Shown: piece after piece, positions 46,904 to 60,944 of the stretch
Position numbering within the stretch: the stretch's first letter is position 1
Layout of the letters: the number at the start of each line of letters is the position of its first letter
Source of the DNA: Sipunculus nudus
Taxonomy: Eukaryota > Annelida > Sipuncula > Golfingiida > Sipunculidae
NCBI GenBank assembly: GCA_026874595.1
Contig: CM049317.1
Span: forward strand, 33,693,901 to 33,757,900
Direction: 5' to 3'
Length of the DNA stretch: 64,000 nt
Notes under the pieces: generated by a model
Database searches by the model: none
Seen by the model: the letters and a program-made list of their open reading frames with translations, nothing else
Told to the model about the DNA's origin: nothing
Made by a program: the position numbers and the translations under genes

Positions 46904-46907
46904 ATCG

Positions 46908-46963
<56 letters not shown>
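46876..46963. repeat. (CT)n(TA)n compound microsatellite
   Basis: CT run, short spacer ATCGCTCA, then TA run. Confidence 0.95.
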
Positions 46964-46966
<3 letters not shown>

Positions 46967-47017
46967 AATATGAATTATCCTATATATATATATATTCAAA
47001 ATATGAATTATCCTAGC

Positions 47018-47061
<44 letters not shown>

Positions 47062-47166
47062 CACACACACCAACACACACACAGAAAACAAGGTAACGTC
47101 ATATAGAATAGGATCATTTAGCCCATAAATACACAGTTAAAGATGACATAATGCATACTTCTTTCC

Positions 47167-47167
<1 letters not shown>

Positions 47168-47213
<46 letters not shown>
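47168..47213. repeat. (CT)n microsatellite
   Basis: Inside copy 1 of the 440-bp tandem duplication; the copy 2 counterpart at 47607-47632 is shorter. Confidence 0.95.
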
Positions 47214-47216
<3 letters not shown>

Positions 47217-47376
47217 ATCATTTTTCTCTATGGGAATAATTAAGCAACTTTATAGAAGATATTCAGTCCATAAAATACATGGAGTCATCTCTTCTCATTG
47301 ATATGTACATCTTGTTCAACGTGACATAAAGCTTTCACACACAACGACAAAATGAAAATTTCAAAATATGAATTAT

Positions 47377-47377
<1 letters not shown>

Positions 47378-47432
<55 letters not shown>
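47378..47432. repeat. (TA)n microsatellite
   Basis: Separates the two copies of the 440-bp tandem duplication. Confidence 0.95.
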
Positions 47433-47437
<5 letters not shown>

Positions 47438-47455
47438 AATATGAATTATCCTAGC

Positions 47456-47510
<55 letters not shown>

Positions 47511-47785
47511 CAACACACACACAGAAAACAAGGTAACGTCATATAGAATAGGATCATTTAGCCCATAAATACACAGTTAAAGATGACATAATGCATACCT
47601 CTTTCCGTCTCTCTCTCTCTCTCTCTCTCTCTTTCTCATTTTTCTCTATGGGAATAATTAAGCAACTTTATAGAAGATATTTATTCAGTCCATAAAATAC
47701 ATGGAGTCATCTCTTCTCATTGATATGTACATCTTGTTCAACGTGACATAAAGCTTTCACACACAACGACAAAATGAAAATTTCA

Positions 47786-50130
47786 ATAAATATAAAACAC
47801 TTGCCATTTAATCAAATGAGGATTAGAAATACATAATTATAATAACATTAATATATTAACAATAGATGTTCCTTTTTCTAGCTTAATGTCGGTTAAAAAA
47901 AACACACGAGCAATCCAATGAATCGTCATAGGTGAATCCGAAAGCAGGATATTTCAACGAATGTCAACTGACACATAAACATTTGTTTGTGTTAAACGTA
48001 CCAAAAATTAATTTGTTACATAAAATTATCTGGTAAATATAGACATATTTAACGGTTGGTCAGAATAATCAATCATTCAGGGCCTCCCGCAGGGGGGGGG
48101 GGCAGCTAAGATCTGAGAATTTTTATGGGGGGGGGGGGGTAATATTTGCAAGAGAATTCAACTTGACTGGTGAGTATCCCTAAGTTACCCCTAAGCCCTA
48201 TCGTGCTTATATTATCAGAAATATATTCACGGTTTACTTACATCAGTAAGAAAATGTTGCCATATTTCATGCTTAAACTGTTATTATCTCATATTTAACA
48301 TGATAAAGATAATAAAGATTAATAATGATAATAACAATGATAACATTAATAACAATAATAATTATTATTATAATAATAATAATGATAATATTTACAGGGA
48401 TATCCAGCCCGATGGCTTAAAGGTGAACTGTAAGAATATTTTAGGTACCTGGTGAATCACACTTATCGATAACAGATGGCTTTATTTACAATAACGAAAT
48501 ATCAGTTATTTATTTTAAGATATGTTTATACGAAACAGTTTAAAAATTAAAAACGGTTCTGTTTATCAGCCTTGGAGGACTGAGCCACCCAACGTTTGAC
48601 CTTCGCACACTGTCCGCATGATTTTTTTTTTCTTCGTTTTATGACGTCATTGTTATCGTACACGTGTGTAGGTGTGAGCATTCCGAGATATAGTTTAGGA
48701 AAAGGAAGTCATCGGAGTTTTCCACTATGAAACAAAAATAATTTAGCCCATTACCGGCATTATCCAAGGTTACTATGGTGGTTGTATGAATGTTTATTGT
48801 GCATGAAAATTATATATACATGTAATAAAATATTTGGTATATAGGGAATATGTCTTTTGTATCAAAAACTTTATCAGACACAGGCATTCATAACAGTGAA
48901 TATTACAAATTTAGTACCGGAATTATCTTCCGTCGCTCTTTTAATAAGATTTAAAGCATATTTTGTAGTTTCTGGGACCGTGCATAATCTATATAATTGA
49001 CATGATGCATTCTGCGACAGCATTGGTAATGCAATGTAATACAGACTTGGCAATAACTATTTAGGCCACTATAATTTAATACAGTGTGGTTCATACCTGT
49101 AGGTGACTATAATTCAATATAGACTCGATCACACAAAGCTCATATGGCGATGCCTGTGTCACACATTTGATATTTTCGTTCCCTACTCATTAAGTCCAAA
49201 AAAGTGATTTTTCCGAAAGTTTTTCCACAGAGGCGTTGAGTGACAATGAGTGACAGTTTCCCTGTTTTTTTAAATCCATAGTTGTTTGTGGTTAGTTTTA
49301 TAATTTTCCGCTATTTTATGCTGTCAAGCTTATTTAATGCTTCTGCGTGTTGGATTCATGCTTCAAAGAGAAGAAAGACTATAAGAGCTCGAAGATTGAG
49401 GGCCGTTGTTTGTGTTACACATATGATTTTGGAACGTTCCAAGGGAGTAAGACCTGTGTCAATCTGAAGGACTGTGTAAACCTGAATATTTCCCTTCGTA
49501 TATAACATCATTTATTCATCATTATATGATAACATCATTTGATATACATCTGATTATATGGAACAACAAGGATCATTTGTGAGTTTTCAGCCAAGTGTTT
49601 ATAGACAATTAAATGGCTCGACTTTTTTCAGCCACCGCAACCATTTTTAATGTCTTCAGACCGATAGTTCTGGTCTTGACCCCCCTCTCCGGACATGGGG
49701 ACCATGTTTAGACTGGATTCGCACCTGGGCAGCTTCCGTTAAACAAGACCTTTTATTTACACTTGATAGTCAAGCTTTATGTTAAAAGTAATGACAGTGA
49801 AAAGTTATGTAGGCCTCACTGGGTCTGATATAATTTTATCGTTGTTGTCAAAATTTACAGTTTATTGAGTGTCGATACATTAAAGAACTCAATTTCGAAC
49901 CGGAAGGGTTTACACTTCGAATTTCACCCAAACTCGGATAGTGCTGAATGGGATAAAACATCTTACTCTATCACTGTTGGTGTGTAACATGTGAAAAAGT
50001 TACATTTATTTTTATTACGAGTGCATTTATACGTAATGCACAGTGTTTGAGATGGCAGATTTTGTCTGGTCCGTTTATTACTTATTCTAAAAGTTATTTA
50101 ATTTATAATAGAACATACTGTGCAATATAT
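47786..50130. other. No gene recognised
   Basis: Poly-G tracts at 48092 and 48127, an (AAT)n-like tract at about 48330-48392, otherwise unremarkable. It lies downstream of the DEG/ENaC pseudogene. Confidence 0.5.
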
Positions 50131-50132
50131 GT

Positions 50133-51733
50133 TCATTTTGTTACACTCTGTTTGTTCGTGTTATTTTGACCATTTGATGCGGGTAGTACCTGGACAATAT
50201 TATTTTCTTCTTCCTTCATGATTAAACGGTAGCATAACTCCAACAGTTCAAAAAGGGTGACCAGCGAAATCCCGATCCAGAGATTAAGGACCCCTCCAAG
50301 AGATCCCATGAAGGAATTGATCGTGTAGGCACGTTCATCTGTCGTCATGGTGACATACTGGCTGGCATACCGTACCTGGACTTTCAGAAAATTTATCCGG
50401 AAGAGATCATTCTTTTGTTGCTTTAGGAGGATTTGTTTTATAGGCTGAAGCTTGCAATCCACTTGATCCATAGGGGCGGATTTATTTCGATCAAAAAGTT
50501 TCCGCCTTTGTCTGCGAAATTCTTTTGGAATTTTTTTGTCGATAGACTTGTACCATGCTTCTTGATATGCCTCGTGGGGCCACACGGCTTGGTGTACGCT
50601 GTACTTGAACGCCAACTCTTTACAAGGGGGCTGACATTCGCAGGAGACGTATTTCTGAGCGCATTGTTCGTCAACTTCTCCAGGACTGTCAGAGTTAAGC
50701 GTAAAGTTCTTTCCGTGGAGTTTTTCAAAATATTTATCACTCCCACAGAAGTAATAGTTATCTCTAAGACTTTTCGGGCACGGGTATCTCCGGGAGATGC
50801 AACCACACAATTGTATGGTCTGCTGTTGCAAACGAAACAAGTTGCAGCCAGCTTTAGAGTAAACATATTGGAACGAACTATTCTCCGTTGTCAGATTATT
50901 ACTTGCATCCACTCTGGCATCCATTAGGTAGGTTTGACTCATGTGTTCTTCACATGACGATTGAAACATGCTCATGTTCAAATACTCCTGATCCGTACAG
51001 TTGCCAGCCAGGGATGGATTCAGTACCCGTTGGTGTCTGTCAATGTCTATACGTACAGCATTGCCCGTAGACAAGTATATACCTTCACTCATGTCTGGAT
51101 ACGTCCCCGACGGATGAACCACGAGGATCATACCCTTCTCCATAGGTGCATTCCAGTCAAAAGATTCATTTTCATCTATAGTTTCTATAAAGTCATCCGT
51201 GTATAAGAGTAAACCTAGCAAGTGCATTTTGTCTGGTCCAAGATGTATGGTATAACAGTTAAAATACATAGGATGTACCAACTTGTGAATATGTTCCTTT
51301 GTGCATTCTTTGTGATAACGCCATCTACTTTTGCGTTTGACCACTCGCACTTCAATATCATATCATCAGAACTGTAGCCGACAATGCTGATATTTTCTAT
51401 AGCATTTTCGAACATCTGCCTCCGGCTTGAATAGGATTTCTTAAATATTTTTCTTGAACTACTCTTTATTCCCTGCAAATTACACACGGTCACATCTGGG
51501 AATGCTGTATGTTATTGTTCAATCTTAGTAACTGTCCGCACAGGATTAGATAAGTATTCCAGTAAAATGTGTGTAACCAAATAGGAAGCTATCGTGCCTC
51601 CAACTAAAACTGCCGTGCACCATAACACCCGCAACCCTCTTCGATGGGTGTTCATAGCTTTAGCTAGGCCTTTTATAGAGGATTTCTGGCAAAATTCCCT
51701 GATAAGACCTGTTTCGCTCGATGGTTTAACCAT
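50133..51733 (-). pseudogene. DEG/ENaC channel, left copy (nonsense + frameshift)
   Basis: Single-exon relative of the intact copy at 60946-62682. The start MVKPSSETGLIREFC and a TM1 region are followed in frame by TAA (about 51515) where the intact copy has a Lys codon in IEHKHTAFPDVTVC. The frame continues DVTVCNLQGIKSSS..., then shifts once between about 51300 and 51340, near the KEC motif. After that, 400 codons run open through the Cys-rich extracellular region, TM2 (GGVLNLWIGISLVTLFELLE) and the end. Only two lesions, so loss is recent, or they are sequence errors. It lacks the tandem repeat insert of the right copy; that region is short and basic instead. Confidence 0.78.
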
Positions 51734-51749
51734 TTTTGTTTTAAACTAG

Positions 51750-54700
51750 GATGTATCAAAAGTATATGGCCAGTTGAGTTTGAAACACCTATGCAGCAGG
51801 CCGTTTCATTGCGCTTCGCTGACGCCTATACACTCAGTGCTGAGTTACAGCTTCTATCCGCAAAAGTTATTCACAATAATGGATGACGTAACACGCGAAA
51901 TCAATACTTGCCTCAGTTGAAAACGGAACACGTGTTTACCTGTTATTCGTTTATTGCCGATATTCTTTTACAGACATATAAGTTATTGAGGTCTCTGCCG
52001 CACCGATTTTGGCTAAACAGAAAAGCAAGTGGGACGACTGCAGTATATAACCTCTGCGTGAGGAGCCGCAGGAGCATACAGGACTACCTGTCAGAAGATT
52101 AGTGTCAATCATAGAGAATGAAATGATATTAATATGATCAGTGTCTGTTGTGATAAGGCAACTTAAGTCATTTAGGAACACAGGCCTAGGACATATGTGC
52201 TTCATTACAGTAACCATTATGACGTCATAATTGGAATGATGGTATTTAGGCAGGCTACTTGTCCTTAGGTCCAGCATATTATTATTGCAACAAGCTCGAT
52301 AAACTGTCTCCTTGGAACAATACTAATTAACATTATACAATTCGTTATTTACAAAATTTCTACTCCTGATTTTGTTGCCTGAAAGGTTGAAAGCGCAAAT
52401 AGGGCAGATGCGGCCATACCACTGTAATGCAAGTTTTTGCATTTCAATTTAAAATTAGTAAAGAGAAGAAATGTCTACATTCTTTATCACTGAGCATATA
52501 AATTATCCTTAGTTTATAGTATAAAATAATAATTTTGATTTCACTTAGATATATTAGTTAATGATTCTAATATTTCTAATATATTTTATTTTCAATTTAT
52601 TTTTTTTTTTTCAATTAAGGGTAATAAAAGGTAACGGAAAATCAGATCGTGTTCAGCCGCTGCCCAATGAGTGTATATACATTTATGTATAAATATATAT
52701 ATATATAAAGGATATCAAGGGATATAAACTGTCAGTTTCTGTAAATGCGTAAACAAAAAATGCGACATCATTGGCCACATCTGGCTGATTTTAATATCGA
52801 AAAGCACCAGTCCCGCTAAACCCCTCACGCTGACATTTCATGAAATGAGCTTAATTGCTTAATTCCTTTTTAAGGCAATTTCATCACCGGGAATACATTT
52901 CTCTGTTCATTAAGATATAAAGGCCTGTTTGAAGGATTCCTTATGAATATCTGAATGTATGAAGGCAAATACATTATTTTTCACCTATTCCCTACCTTTT
53001 TATGGGCATGTATGGGTTTATACTGAGTTGTTTCCTGTTTGTGTTCCTAGCGTGATACAAACAGATGTATGCAAATATGGCACAAATGTTATTTAGAGGA
53101 GAATAAAATAAAGACTACCTTCATTTTTAAAATATTCCGTACCTCAAAGTTTTGATTAGATACAAGCGGATATATATATGTGGTCTCGAATGGATTCTAG
53201 TCATGTAATTATTATTTTACAATCTGGACAAATTTTTTTCTTATTCGTCTTGACCACCATCATGTGCTGCCCTCTACCATTTTTTGTGAAAACCATGCAC
53301 TTTATGTTGGCTCTCCAAAGTTATCGCTTAACACAGATTAGGTCCATGTGTGTCAAAGATCACCGAATACATGGTTAGATACCTTAAGGTTACCAGTAAA
53401 TGGCTTTGAGATGCTGCCTGGATACACAAATCCTATAATTAGATTTTTCATCGGTATTAACCTAACCATTCAGAAATATGATTAAAATCCGTTCCAAACC
53501 GGAGTTAAGACAAACCGAGTAATGAAATATTCCAACAGTGAAGAACCCAAAACAAGATAAATCGCCAGTTGACCAAGGGATATTAATAACACACCTCACA
53601 TCTTGCAATTTTAAAAGGCTGTCAATCCCAGTGGTCCAACCTTTTATTACCATCAATATGAAAGCCACGGAACTCTATGAGGTGTGCTTTTCAGTCTGTA
53701 AACCTCTCTGCATGCCTCGAACCCGGCCGGGGTCTTACAATATACGAGAAAACTATCAAGCAATGCTGGAATCGGCAATGTGTAAGCGTTATAATCTTGG
53801 ATAATGATGTCACACAGGGCACACCAAATAAATTCGGCATCACCCTTCCTTTTTTCAAGGAACATCTGTTTCAATCAACAAATCCTTTGTAACATGATCC
53901 TCGTGTGTTCATTCCTTCGTCCCTTAGAAAGTTTACTAGTATAGATAATGAACATAAAGCGTTTAAATATTAATTAGGCTTTGTTTTTCATATGCACCAT
54001 TAAAAAAAATCAAATGTTTCTGTTCGTCTGTTAACAAAAAGTACTTTTTATTTCTTGGTTTTCCAAATTTCTTAAAATTTGCCCCCCCCCCCTTCAAAGT
54101 TGATAATAAAATAGTTAAATTTATGATTGGATTTTTACAGATTGAATATTATGCGCACTAAGTGACCCCAGGAGGAACCATAACATTTTGTATACAGGGT
54201 TGGCTCAACCAGGGCAACAACGGGGATACACACTTGAATAGGTAGGGGCCACAAAATAGCATACCGTAATAAGGTATCCATGACAGATAAAGCTTTCCAA
54301 GATAATTAGCTGCACAGCAATGGAGTTGGTGCTTCCTCTATCTTTTGATTCACAATACTAAGATAATTGAAGCTCAAAGGCTCGGACTGAGTCATAGTCT
54401 ACAATATGAAATCCACTTTGAAATGTAAGCTACTGCTTATAACAACTTATTGATAATTTCTATATGGTGCAAAAACATCTTCAGATTCAAAATGCCTAAA
54501 ACTAACATATCATATTTACCATGCGACTACGTGTATGATCTTTTATTTTTAGCAACCAGCACCCAAACCCCCAATTTCCCATACAAACACACACACGTAC
54601 TCAAACTTTGCCAACATCTAATAAACATTTAATACAGAGTGTAACTTAATATAAATTACACCCGATATCATTCAGATATTGAGAGTGTTAAAGGACTGTT

Positions 54701-55240
54701 TTCAAACTAACTCCATTTAGCCACCACTTTCGCTATCATTTCATCATTCTAGGAGACCATTTTACTACACTAAAGTACTTAAGTGTTTGTTTTAATATAA
54801 TGCTTTTGTACAGTAACGTACTGAAATATATGTCATATATTAACGTTGCATGTTTCTTATCGACCTCGGTTGTTATCAATGGGTCCCTGGAGCTTCCAAA
54901 GTTGTTTTGAATTAGCTCTCTCCCTCCCATATTGTTTATTGTGCAGTAAACGCTCATACCAAGGTAATCAATTATAAATCCGCAGGAGTCATCTCATGTG
55001 GAAAATCGTACTGATAAATTCTTCCTGGGGTTAACGCAAGACTTCTGTCAAATATATATAGCTTCACTAAAGTGGTAATTCATTGACAGTGAATCTCCTT
55101 TCCCTTTGAGCCGCCCCAATCCAAAACATTAAAGAATACATAATCGCCAGGCCCAACGTTAATGGGTCAGTTGTTTTTTTTAACTCAGCTGAATGAAAGT
55201 CAACTGAGGTATAGCAATATAGCAATGGCGCAATGTCCCT
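51750..55240. other. Spacer between duplication units
   Basis: About 3.5 kb without recognisable genes; only short frames. Contains poly-T and poly-C tracts and no long repeat. Confidence 0.5.
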
Positions 55241-55264
55241 GGCGTCATATCGACCCTCTGGCAT

Positions 55265-55500
55265 TACGACCAGATTACTGGCGCCAGAATGTCATTACCT
55301 CTAAGTCTGAGGAACGCATTATAAGGCCTTATGAAGATGCATACATTTTCTTCATTTCTGACAACGCCTCATAGTCTACAGGTACACTGTCAATCAACAT
55401 AAACCAGACCAATCGTTAGCATTTTTTTTACCAAACATGAGCGAGAACAGTTTTTAACCAAGCACACTGGTAAACCCTTATTCATGTTTGTTGAATTTAT
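55265..55500 (+). repeat. Interspersed repeat, copy 2
   Basis: Alignable with 24385-24640 in the same orientation. It sits immediately left of the second duplication unit. Confidence 0.65.
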
Positions 55501-56046
55501 GATTTTTTTTTTACTTTTGTATAATGCCTTATTCACAGTGATTACAGAACCCCCTGTTATACAAGACAGCAGAAAAAGATTGCGAAACTCTAATGTAAAA
55601 CAATGATGATGAACCAAATTACCTGGTACAAAATGTTACGTTTATGAAATACCTGTTATGGTTATTATTTTTTTCTGATAATACTAAAATACTGTTCATT
55701 TTCAATCAAATTTTTTTATGTTTTTTTTTTTATGATTAACTATGACATCGCTCTCATATAACCTTCAGATTAAGATGAAATAACATGCATGACATTCTGT
55801 TCAACAGAGATCAATAATGTTAAAGGCTAGTCTTTTTTCTGACATTATGCATCACAATTATAACAACTGGCACAGTTCCAGGTTCAGCAGTGACAGAATA
55901 ATTGATAATATATGAAAAACAGTGTTAAAAAATGTGCAAGGTCGTCGCCACAACATAATGTTAAAATTCAAACTTACCCAGCTCTCGCACTCGCTGATTC
56001 TCAATGAAGTATTTATAGGAACACTATTGACATATAAATGGACTAA

Positions 56047-56050
<4 letters not shown>

Positions 56051-56094
<44 letters not shown>
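56051..56094. repeat. (TA)n microsatellite
   Basis: Followed by two poly-G tracts (56141-56155, 56169-56181). Confidence 0.95.
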
Positions 56095-56098
<4 letters not shown>

Positions 56099-56596
56099 GG
56101 CCGCACTACTGACAGTGCCGTCAATTTATCTTTAAGCATTGGGGGGGGGGGGGGGACCCGCTTTATATGGGGGGGGGGGGGATAATCAAAGACGGGACAA
56201 CCTTTTTTAAAACACACATATATATGTAAATATATGTACAATTTATTGTCTGGTTGGCACGCTTCAATTATATTTTAATTAATTATAAGATTTAAAAAAA
56301 TGGTATGTTTCTAGTATAGGTTAATCCTTAATCAGGTTATGTATCATATTTCATAGTAAACTCACAAATGGAACCGAAGTCCATAATTATTAATATAATT
56401 CATTTTCAATATATAAATATCATTCTCTTAATAGAAGAGGATGATAACTTAAAAATGTGAGGGGGGATAACCAACCCCCCCCCCCCCCCCCCATTACGCC
56501 CCTGTTTTAGACATGATACAGGTAATGCGTAAGTTGTATTTTACACATTGAAAAAAATATTTCCCGTTTTAGCGGTAACAGAAGCATAAAGCCCCC

Positions 56597-56597
56597 G

Positions 56598-56636
<39 letters not shown>
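56597..56636. repeat. (CT)n microsatellite
   Basis: Counterpart of 45832-45870. Confidence 0.95.
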
Positions 56637-56638
<2 letters not shown>

Positions 56639-58160
56639 CACACTCAGTGGAGACGTCGCTACATTAGCCTAGGAGGTAAAATATCTCACCTTTACAAAAA
56701 ACTCCCGGTTGGAATTATGTCTGGGTAACTGTTTCATTACAGAATAACATATCACATAAATAATAAGGGCATTATTATCTTAAGACACAACCACACCTGT
56801 CCCACTTTGGTGTAATGTTTTTGCTTGTGTTATAATCATTTTATTAATATTATTATTATTTTTATTATCGTAGCTCCAGTTTTACAATGAGGCATGAAAA
56901 ATAAGTTTCATACAAGGATCATGTTTGGTCGTCGCCATAGCAGAATACAAAGTCATGTTTGCTTTTTAACTTATTTATAAGCCAGCTCCCCCGGCATGCA
57001 CACATCGTACGCCGTGTTGTTCATCAAAGCCATCGATCGTGTCTCGGTGGAAATCTGCCCGAAACGATGTATACTGATATGGTTTGGTTCGTTGCCCAGT
57101 ATCGTCAGTTTATCGTTAAGAGCAGGCTTTGGATGTTAAAAAAAGTTGTGACAACCTATTATAAACACACACACGCACACACACACATATATATGTATGT
57201 ATCTTTTTTTCTTTGTATTACACATTTCATATATATTACGATTCAGGTTTAAAAAATAAGGTGTTATGTTACCAGTATAGTTTAATCCTGAACCAGATTC
57301 AAATATATATATTTTTCATAGTAAACTCAAAACTAGAACCAAAGTCTATAAATTAAATGATTAATATAGTTCATCTAATATGTAGGTACATTATGTATTT
57401 ATCTCTGAACAGCAGAGAGGGATGATTACATTGACCATTGCCCCCTTGATAAAAAGTGAAGGATATTTACGCCATCCCCTCTATGGTGGCGCCCCTGATT
57501 TCAGCCATAGTAAATTTGACAATTGCACTGCCCCATTCAGGGCATTTGGCAGAACTATTTAAAACGAGCAAAAACGTTCTTTTAAATTTTCTCTGCATTG
57601 TATGTACCCTTGTTTCATTGACAGTTCCCATTACCAGCACGCGTCAGTCTTATCATTCATTCTAAACAAACTTGAAATTCGAGATGAGAATCCAGCTTTA
57701 ATTAAAATATACAGTTAAACGGTCACTCGTTCGGTTTTTTTTATCACCTTTCGGACGTTTTATGTTATATATTATAATTATATGTGACCTTATACAATTT
57801 TCTTAAGAATAGTATAAGAGGGTCGTTAGCGAGAGGTCAGAGTGACATAGCTTGTAATATTGAAATTAACCCTAAAAATCTAGAAGAGAAAAAAAACCTT
57901 TGCCGCATGCAAATAGGTTGTCATTCAAAGAAATCGGACAAAATATGTTTGTAAACCAAATGTGTTATAGATCAGCATATTGATGAAACTCCTAGACGGT
58001 TCACTTATTTTTTTTATATCCCTTACAATGAGATTTTCCGCTTTGTCCGTGATTAACAAACAGCTTGTGACTGGGGAATCGGGGTGAGCGGGGGTGCGAC
58101 AGTATAATAGTTAGTTGAAATCCAATAACAAAATACCAGCAAAGCATTTCTGATCGAACG

Positions 58161-58207
58161 ATCTCTCTCTCTCTCTCTCGATCTCTCTCTCTCTCTCTCT
58201 CTCTCTC
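58161..58207. repeat. (CT)n microsatellite
   Basis: Counterpart of the CT runs near 47020-47060; the sequence to its right (CATACAGAATAGG) matches the left unit. Confidence 0.95.
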
Positions 58208-58317
58208 AAACACACAGAAAAAAACAAAGCAACTTCATACAGAATAGGTTTATTTAGCTCATGGAATACACCGAAATATCTACTATTGGTTACATAGAAT
58301 TTCGCAAAGCAGCATAA

Positions 58318-58323
<6 letters not shown>

Positions 58324-58366
<43 letters not shown>
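58324..58366. repeat. (TA)n microsatellite
   Basis: Uninterrupted TA run. Confidence 0.95.
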
Positions 58367-58368
<2 letters not shown>

Positions 58369-59629
58369 TACCCCTGGTCTTGACACTGTATACTGATTAA
58401 TAATCTATTATATGTCATAATATATCATATGTAATACATAATACTAATAGTATGTACTGAATAATGTGCCACATTTACTATAACACACATAAACACACCA
58501 TAACAACCATGTATACATGTATATATATTATAAAATATGAAATGAAAAAAATCCCTCTATCTGCCACGGCGCGCTTCAGACATATAACAATGCGTATCCC
58601 CTTTTAATAATTTAACGTGAGTGAAAAGTTGTTGCGGTGAAAAATCAGTTACTGAAAAAATCAATTCCCAACGTAGTGTTTGTTATGCTTGGGTCCTGTT
58701 GGACTAAAGGTTATACAAGATGATGAAATGTCGAACATTTTGATCGATAAGATTCATAATTTTTTTTTCAGGATATCAAAGAAATTAGCATATCAATTAT
58801 ATTCAATAATATATATAATTATTATTTTTAAGTGTAACCTTAGAACATATCATTTTATATAATTATGTTTTTGTCCGCACTAATTGATTTACCTGACTCA
58901 TAGGTCTTACAGGAAGCTCCTTTAAGGTGTATCACATTCTCAGTTTCAAATTAAGCGTGATTAAAGGTCTGCGGTATGTATTTAATTCTAGGTTTAATCA
59001 ATTGTGTTCTTCATGGTAGAGGCTGCAGTTCAGTTTTGATTATAAGTAGGTATCACAGTGCAAAAATTCAAATTGATTTTCTGAACTCCATTTTGTTACC
59101 AAATTGAAGTTCAGATTATTACAAGGTGTAAAGTTTTTATTTGAAGTTTCTATCACAAATAATAAAAAAGTTATGAACCATTGAAGCACCCCCAAAATGA
59201 CCCCAAAATGGGGCGATTTTGCAGAAGACAACAAATTGTGATTTCAAAAGCCCATATAATTATAACTTTGCAAAAATGATGTCTTTGGAGGGTGTAATTT
59301 GATAAATATTATATAGTTATACATGCCTATTTTTTCAGAATATAACCTCGGGTATTTTTAAAGTTATGAACCCTTAAATATGGGGACTTGTTCTTTTTTT
59401 CAGAGTATCAAATCGGTGAAAATTGGGATTTGGAGACTTTTCATCAAATTGTGCAGACTATTTTTTTAATATGTCTAACTTATTAATCTTAACAGTAAAG
59501 TACTGCAAATGAGTAACAGGTAACAGCAATTACAGCATGCACTGCATCTCCTGGTCTGTAAAACCAAGCTTTTAAACTATATAAGTGCTGTACAGTGCCT
59601 TTCATTGCGGGTTCTGCCCTATGTGATAA

Positions 59630-59985
59630 TAACCGGATGCTGCCTTGTGTGATTAATTCCGGGTGTTCCCTAGTGTGATGAACTCTGGGTGCTGTCCAGT
59701 GTGATAAATTCCGGGTGTTGATCAAATATGAGAAATTCGGGTGCACACTGGGAACATTATGGTGCTGCACAGTGTGATTAATTCCAGGTGCCGCCTAGTG
59801 TGATGAATTTCGGGTGCTGCCCAATGTAATAAATTCCGGGTGCTGATCAAATGTGGTAAATTCGGGTGCACACTTGGTAAATTCTGGTACTGCCCAGTGT
59901 GATTAATTTCGGGTGCTGCCCAGTGTTGTAAATTCCCGGTGCTGTCCAGTGTGATAAATTCCGGATGCTGACTAGTGTTTAGTAC
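59630..59985. repeat. Minisatellite, 25-35 bp units with about 125-bp higher-order period
   Basis: Units such as GTGCTGCCCAGTGTGATAAA + TTCCGG repeat about ten times with variation. The variant unit GGGTG(T/C)TGATCAAAT recurs at about 59712 and 59837, giving a higher-order period. No counterpart was noticed in the left duplication unit. Confidence 0.8.
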
Positions 59986-60944
59986 GACTGATTCTGGTGT
60001 TACCGTGAGGGGAGGGGGGGGGGGGGGTGTTCAAATGCCACAATAGTGTATTGTGTACATAATTGTCTGTGTTGTCTCCTGGTGTATTTATTTCCAGTTA
60101 TCATGTTGTGTATGCTGAATGGTTGATTTTTGTCTAGTGTGTTTTTTTTTCAGACATCCTCTAGTGTGTATGCATATTTGTTAACTTATCAAGTGTAATC
60201 CTGCTTGAAAATTGACTAATGGAGATCATTTGTCATTCACAAAAACACACGTTAAAATGTGTAAAAATGTAAAAAATGGCTTGTCCACCGGATTTTTACA
60301 GTAGTTGAATTGCTTTTTTTTAAGATCAATGGGTACACAAAATTTCAATACACAAAATATGGCCTTCAATTACTGAATTAAATGTACAGTTGGAACCCAG
60401 AATTCTACAGCAATGCAGGAAATAGTATACCTCATTTCATGGCAATCCGTCAAGATGTTTCTGACACTTCAGGCCAAGGGTCTTGGCATTTTAGGTTTTC
60501 AATCGAGTGGTTTCGTCTTGTTCCCAAGATCATAAAGATCACAGTAACATTATTTTAAATTTCACAAAGGACGTACTAGAGCAGGTCAGAATGTTAAATT
60601 TGAAGATTATTATGGAAAGTTACGGTAATAAGTATGGTTACCTTTGCTTATGCAAATCTGACCTATGTGTATTTACTGAAAAAATGACTATTTTCTTTTC
60701 TTTTCTTACACAAAACAATCTATTTATTGGACTCCCAGTTAAAAGAAAAAGACTCAGATTGTACTCGAACGGCTTTGATTGTTGTATCCACTACGACTCA
60801 ATTAGCTTCGATGGAGTTTAATTACATGTGGTATTCAATAAAAGGTGACATAAAATATAAGCAATTCAGTGTTATCTTTTTTTTTTATAAAGGAAACATG
60901 CATTTTATACTTTATTATGTTTGTATTTACATATTTTACCTTTT

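Larger units (their letters stand above)
46994..47785 (+). repeat. Near-identical direct tandem duplication, about 440-bp period
   Basis: The copy starting at 46994 (ATTCAAAATATGAATTATCC) repeats from 47432. Both contain (CT)n, (CA)n, AGAAAACAAGGTAACGTCAT, a second (CT)n and GAAAATTTCAA. Outside microsatellite length the copies are almost identical, so the duplication is recent. Confidence 0.85.
45261..51750. repeat. Segmental duplication, left unit
   Basis: Sequence blocks at about 45261-45690, 45838-46010, 46128-46340 and 47070-47130, plus the DEG/ENaC gene at 50133-51733, recur in the same order and orientation in the unit starting at 55609. The offset grows from about 10.35 to 11.1 kb because of indels and microsatellite changes. 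Confidence 0.75.

Noticed and set aside
46876-47632. CRISPR-like regular repeats.
   Set aside because: The spacing comes from (CT)n, (TA)n and one tandem duplication; there are no conserved repeat-spacer units, and the DNA is animal.
50433-50927. 164-codon plus-strand frame and other frames antisense to the DEG/ENaC copies.
   Set aside because: They are shadows of the real minus-strand coding sequence; no independent domain.
59489-59770. 93-codon minus-strand frame through the minisatellite.
   Set aside because: Its sequence follows the repeat units and extends into AT-rich DNA without domain or splice support.
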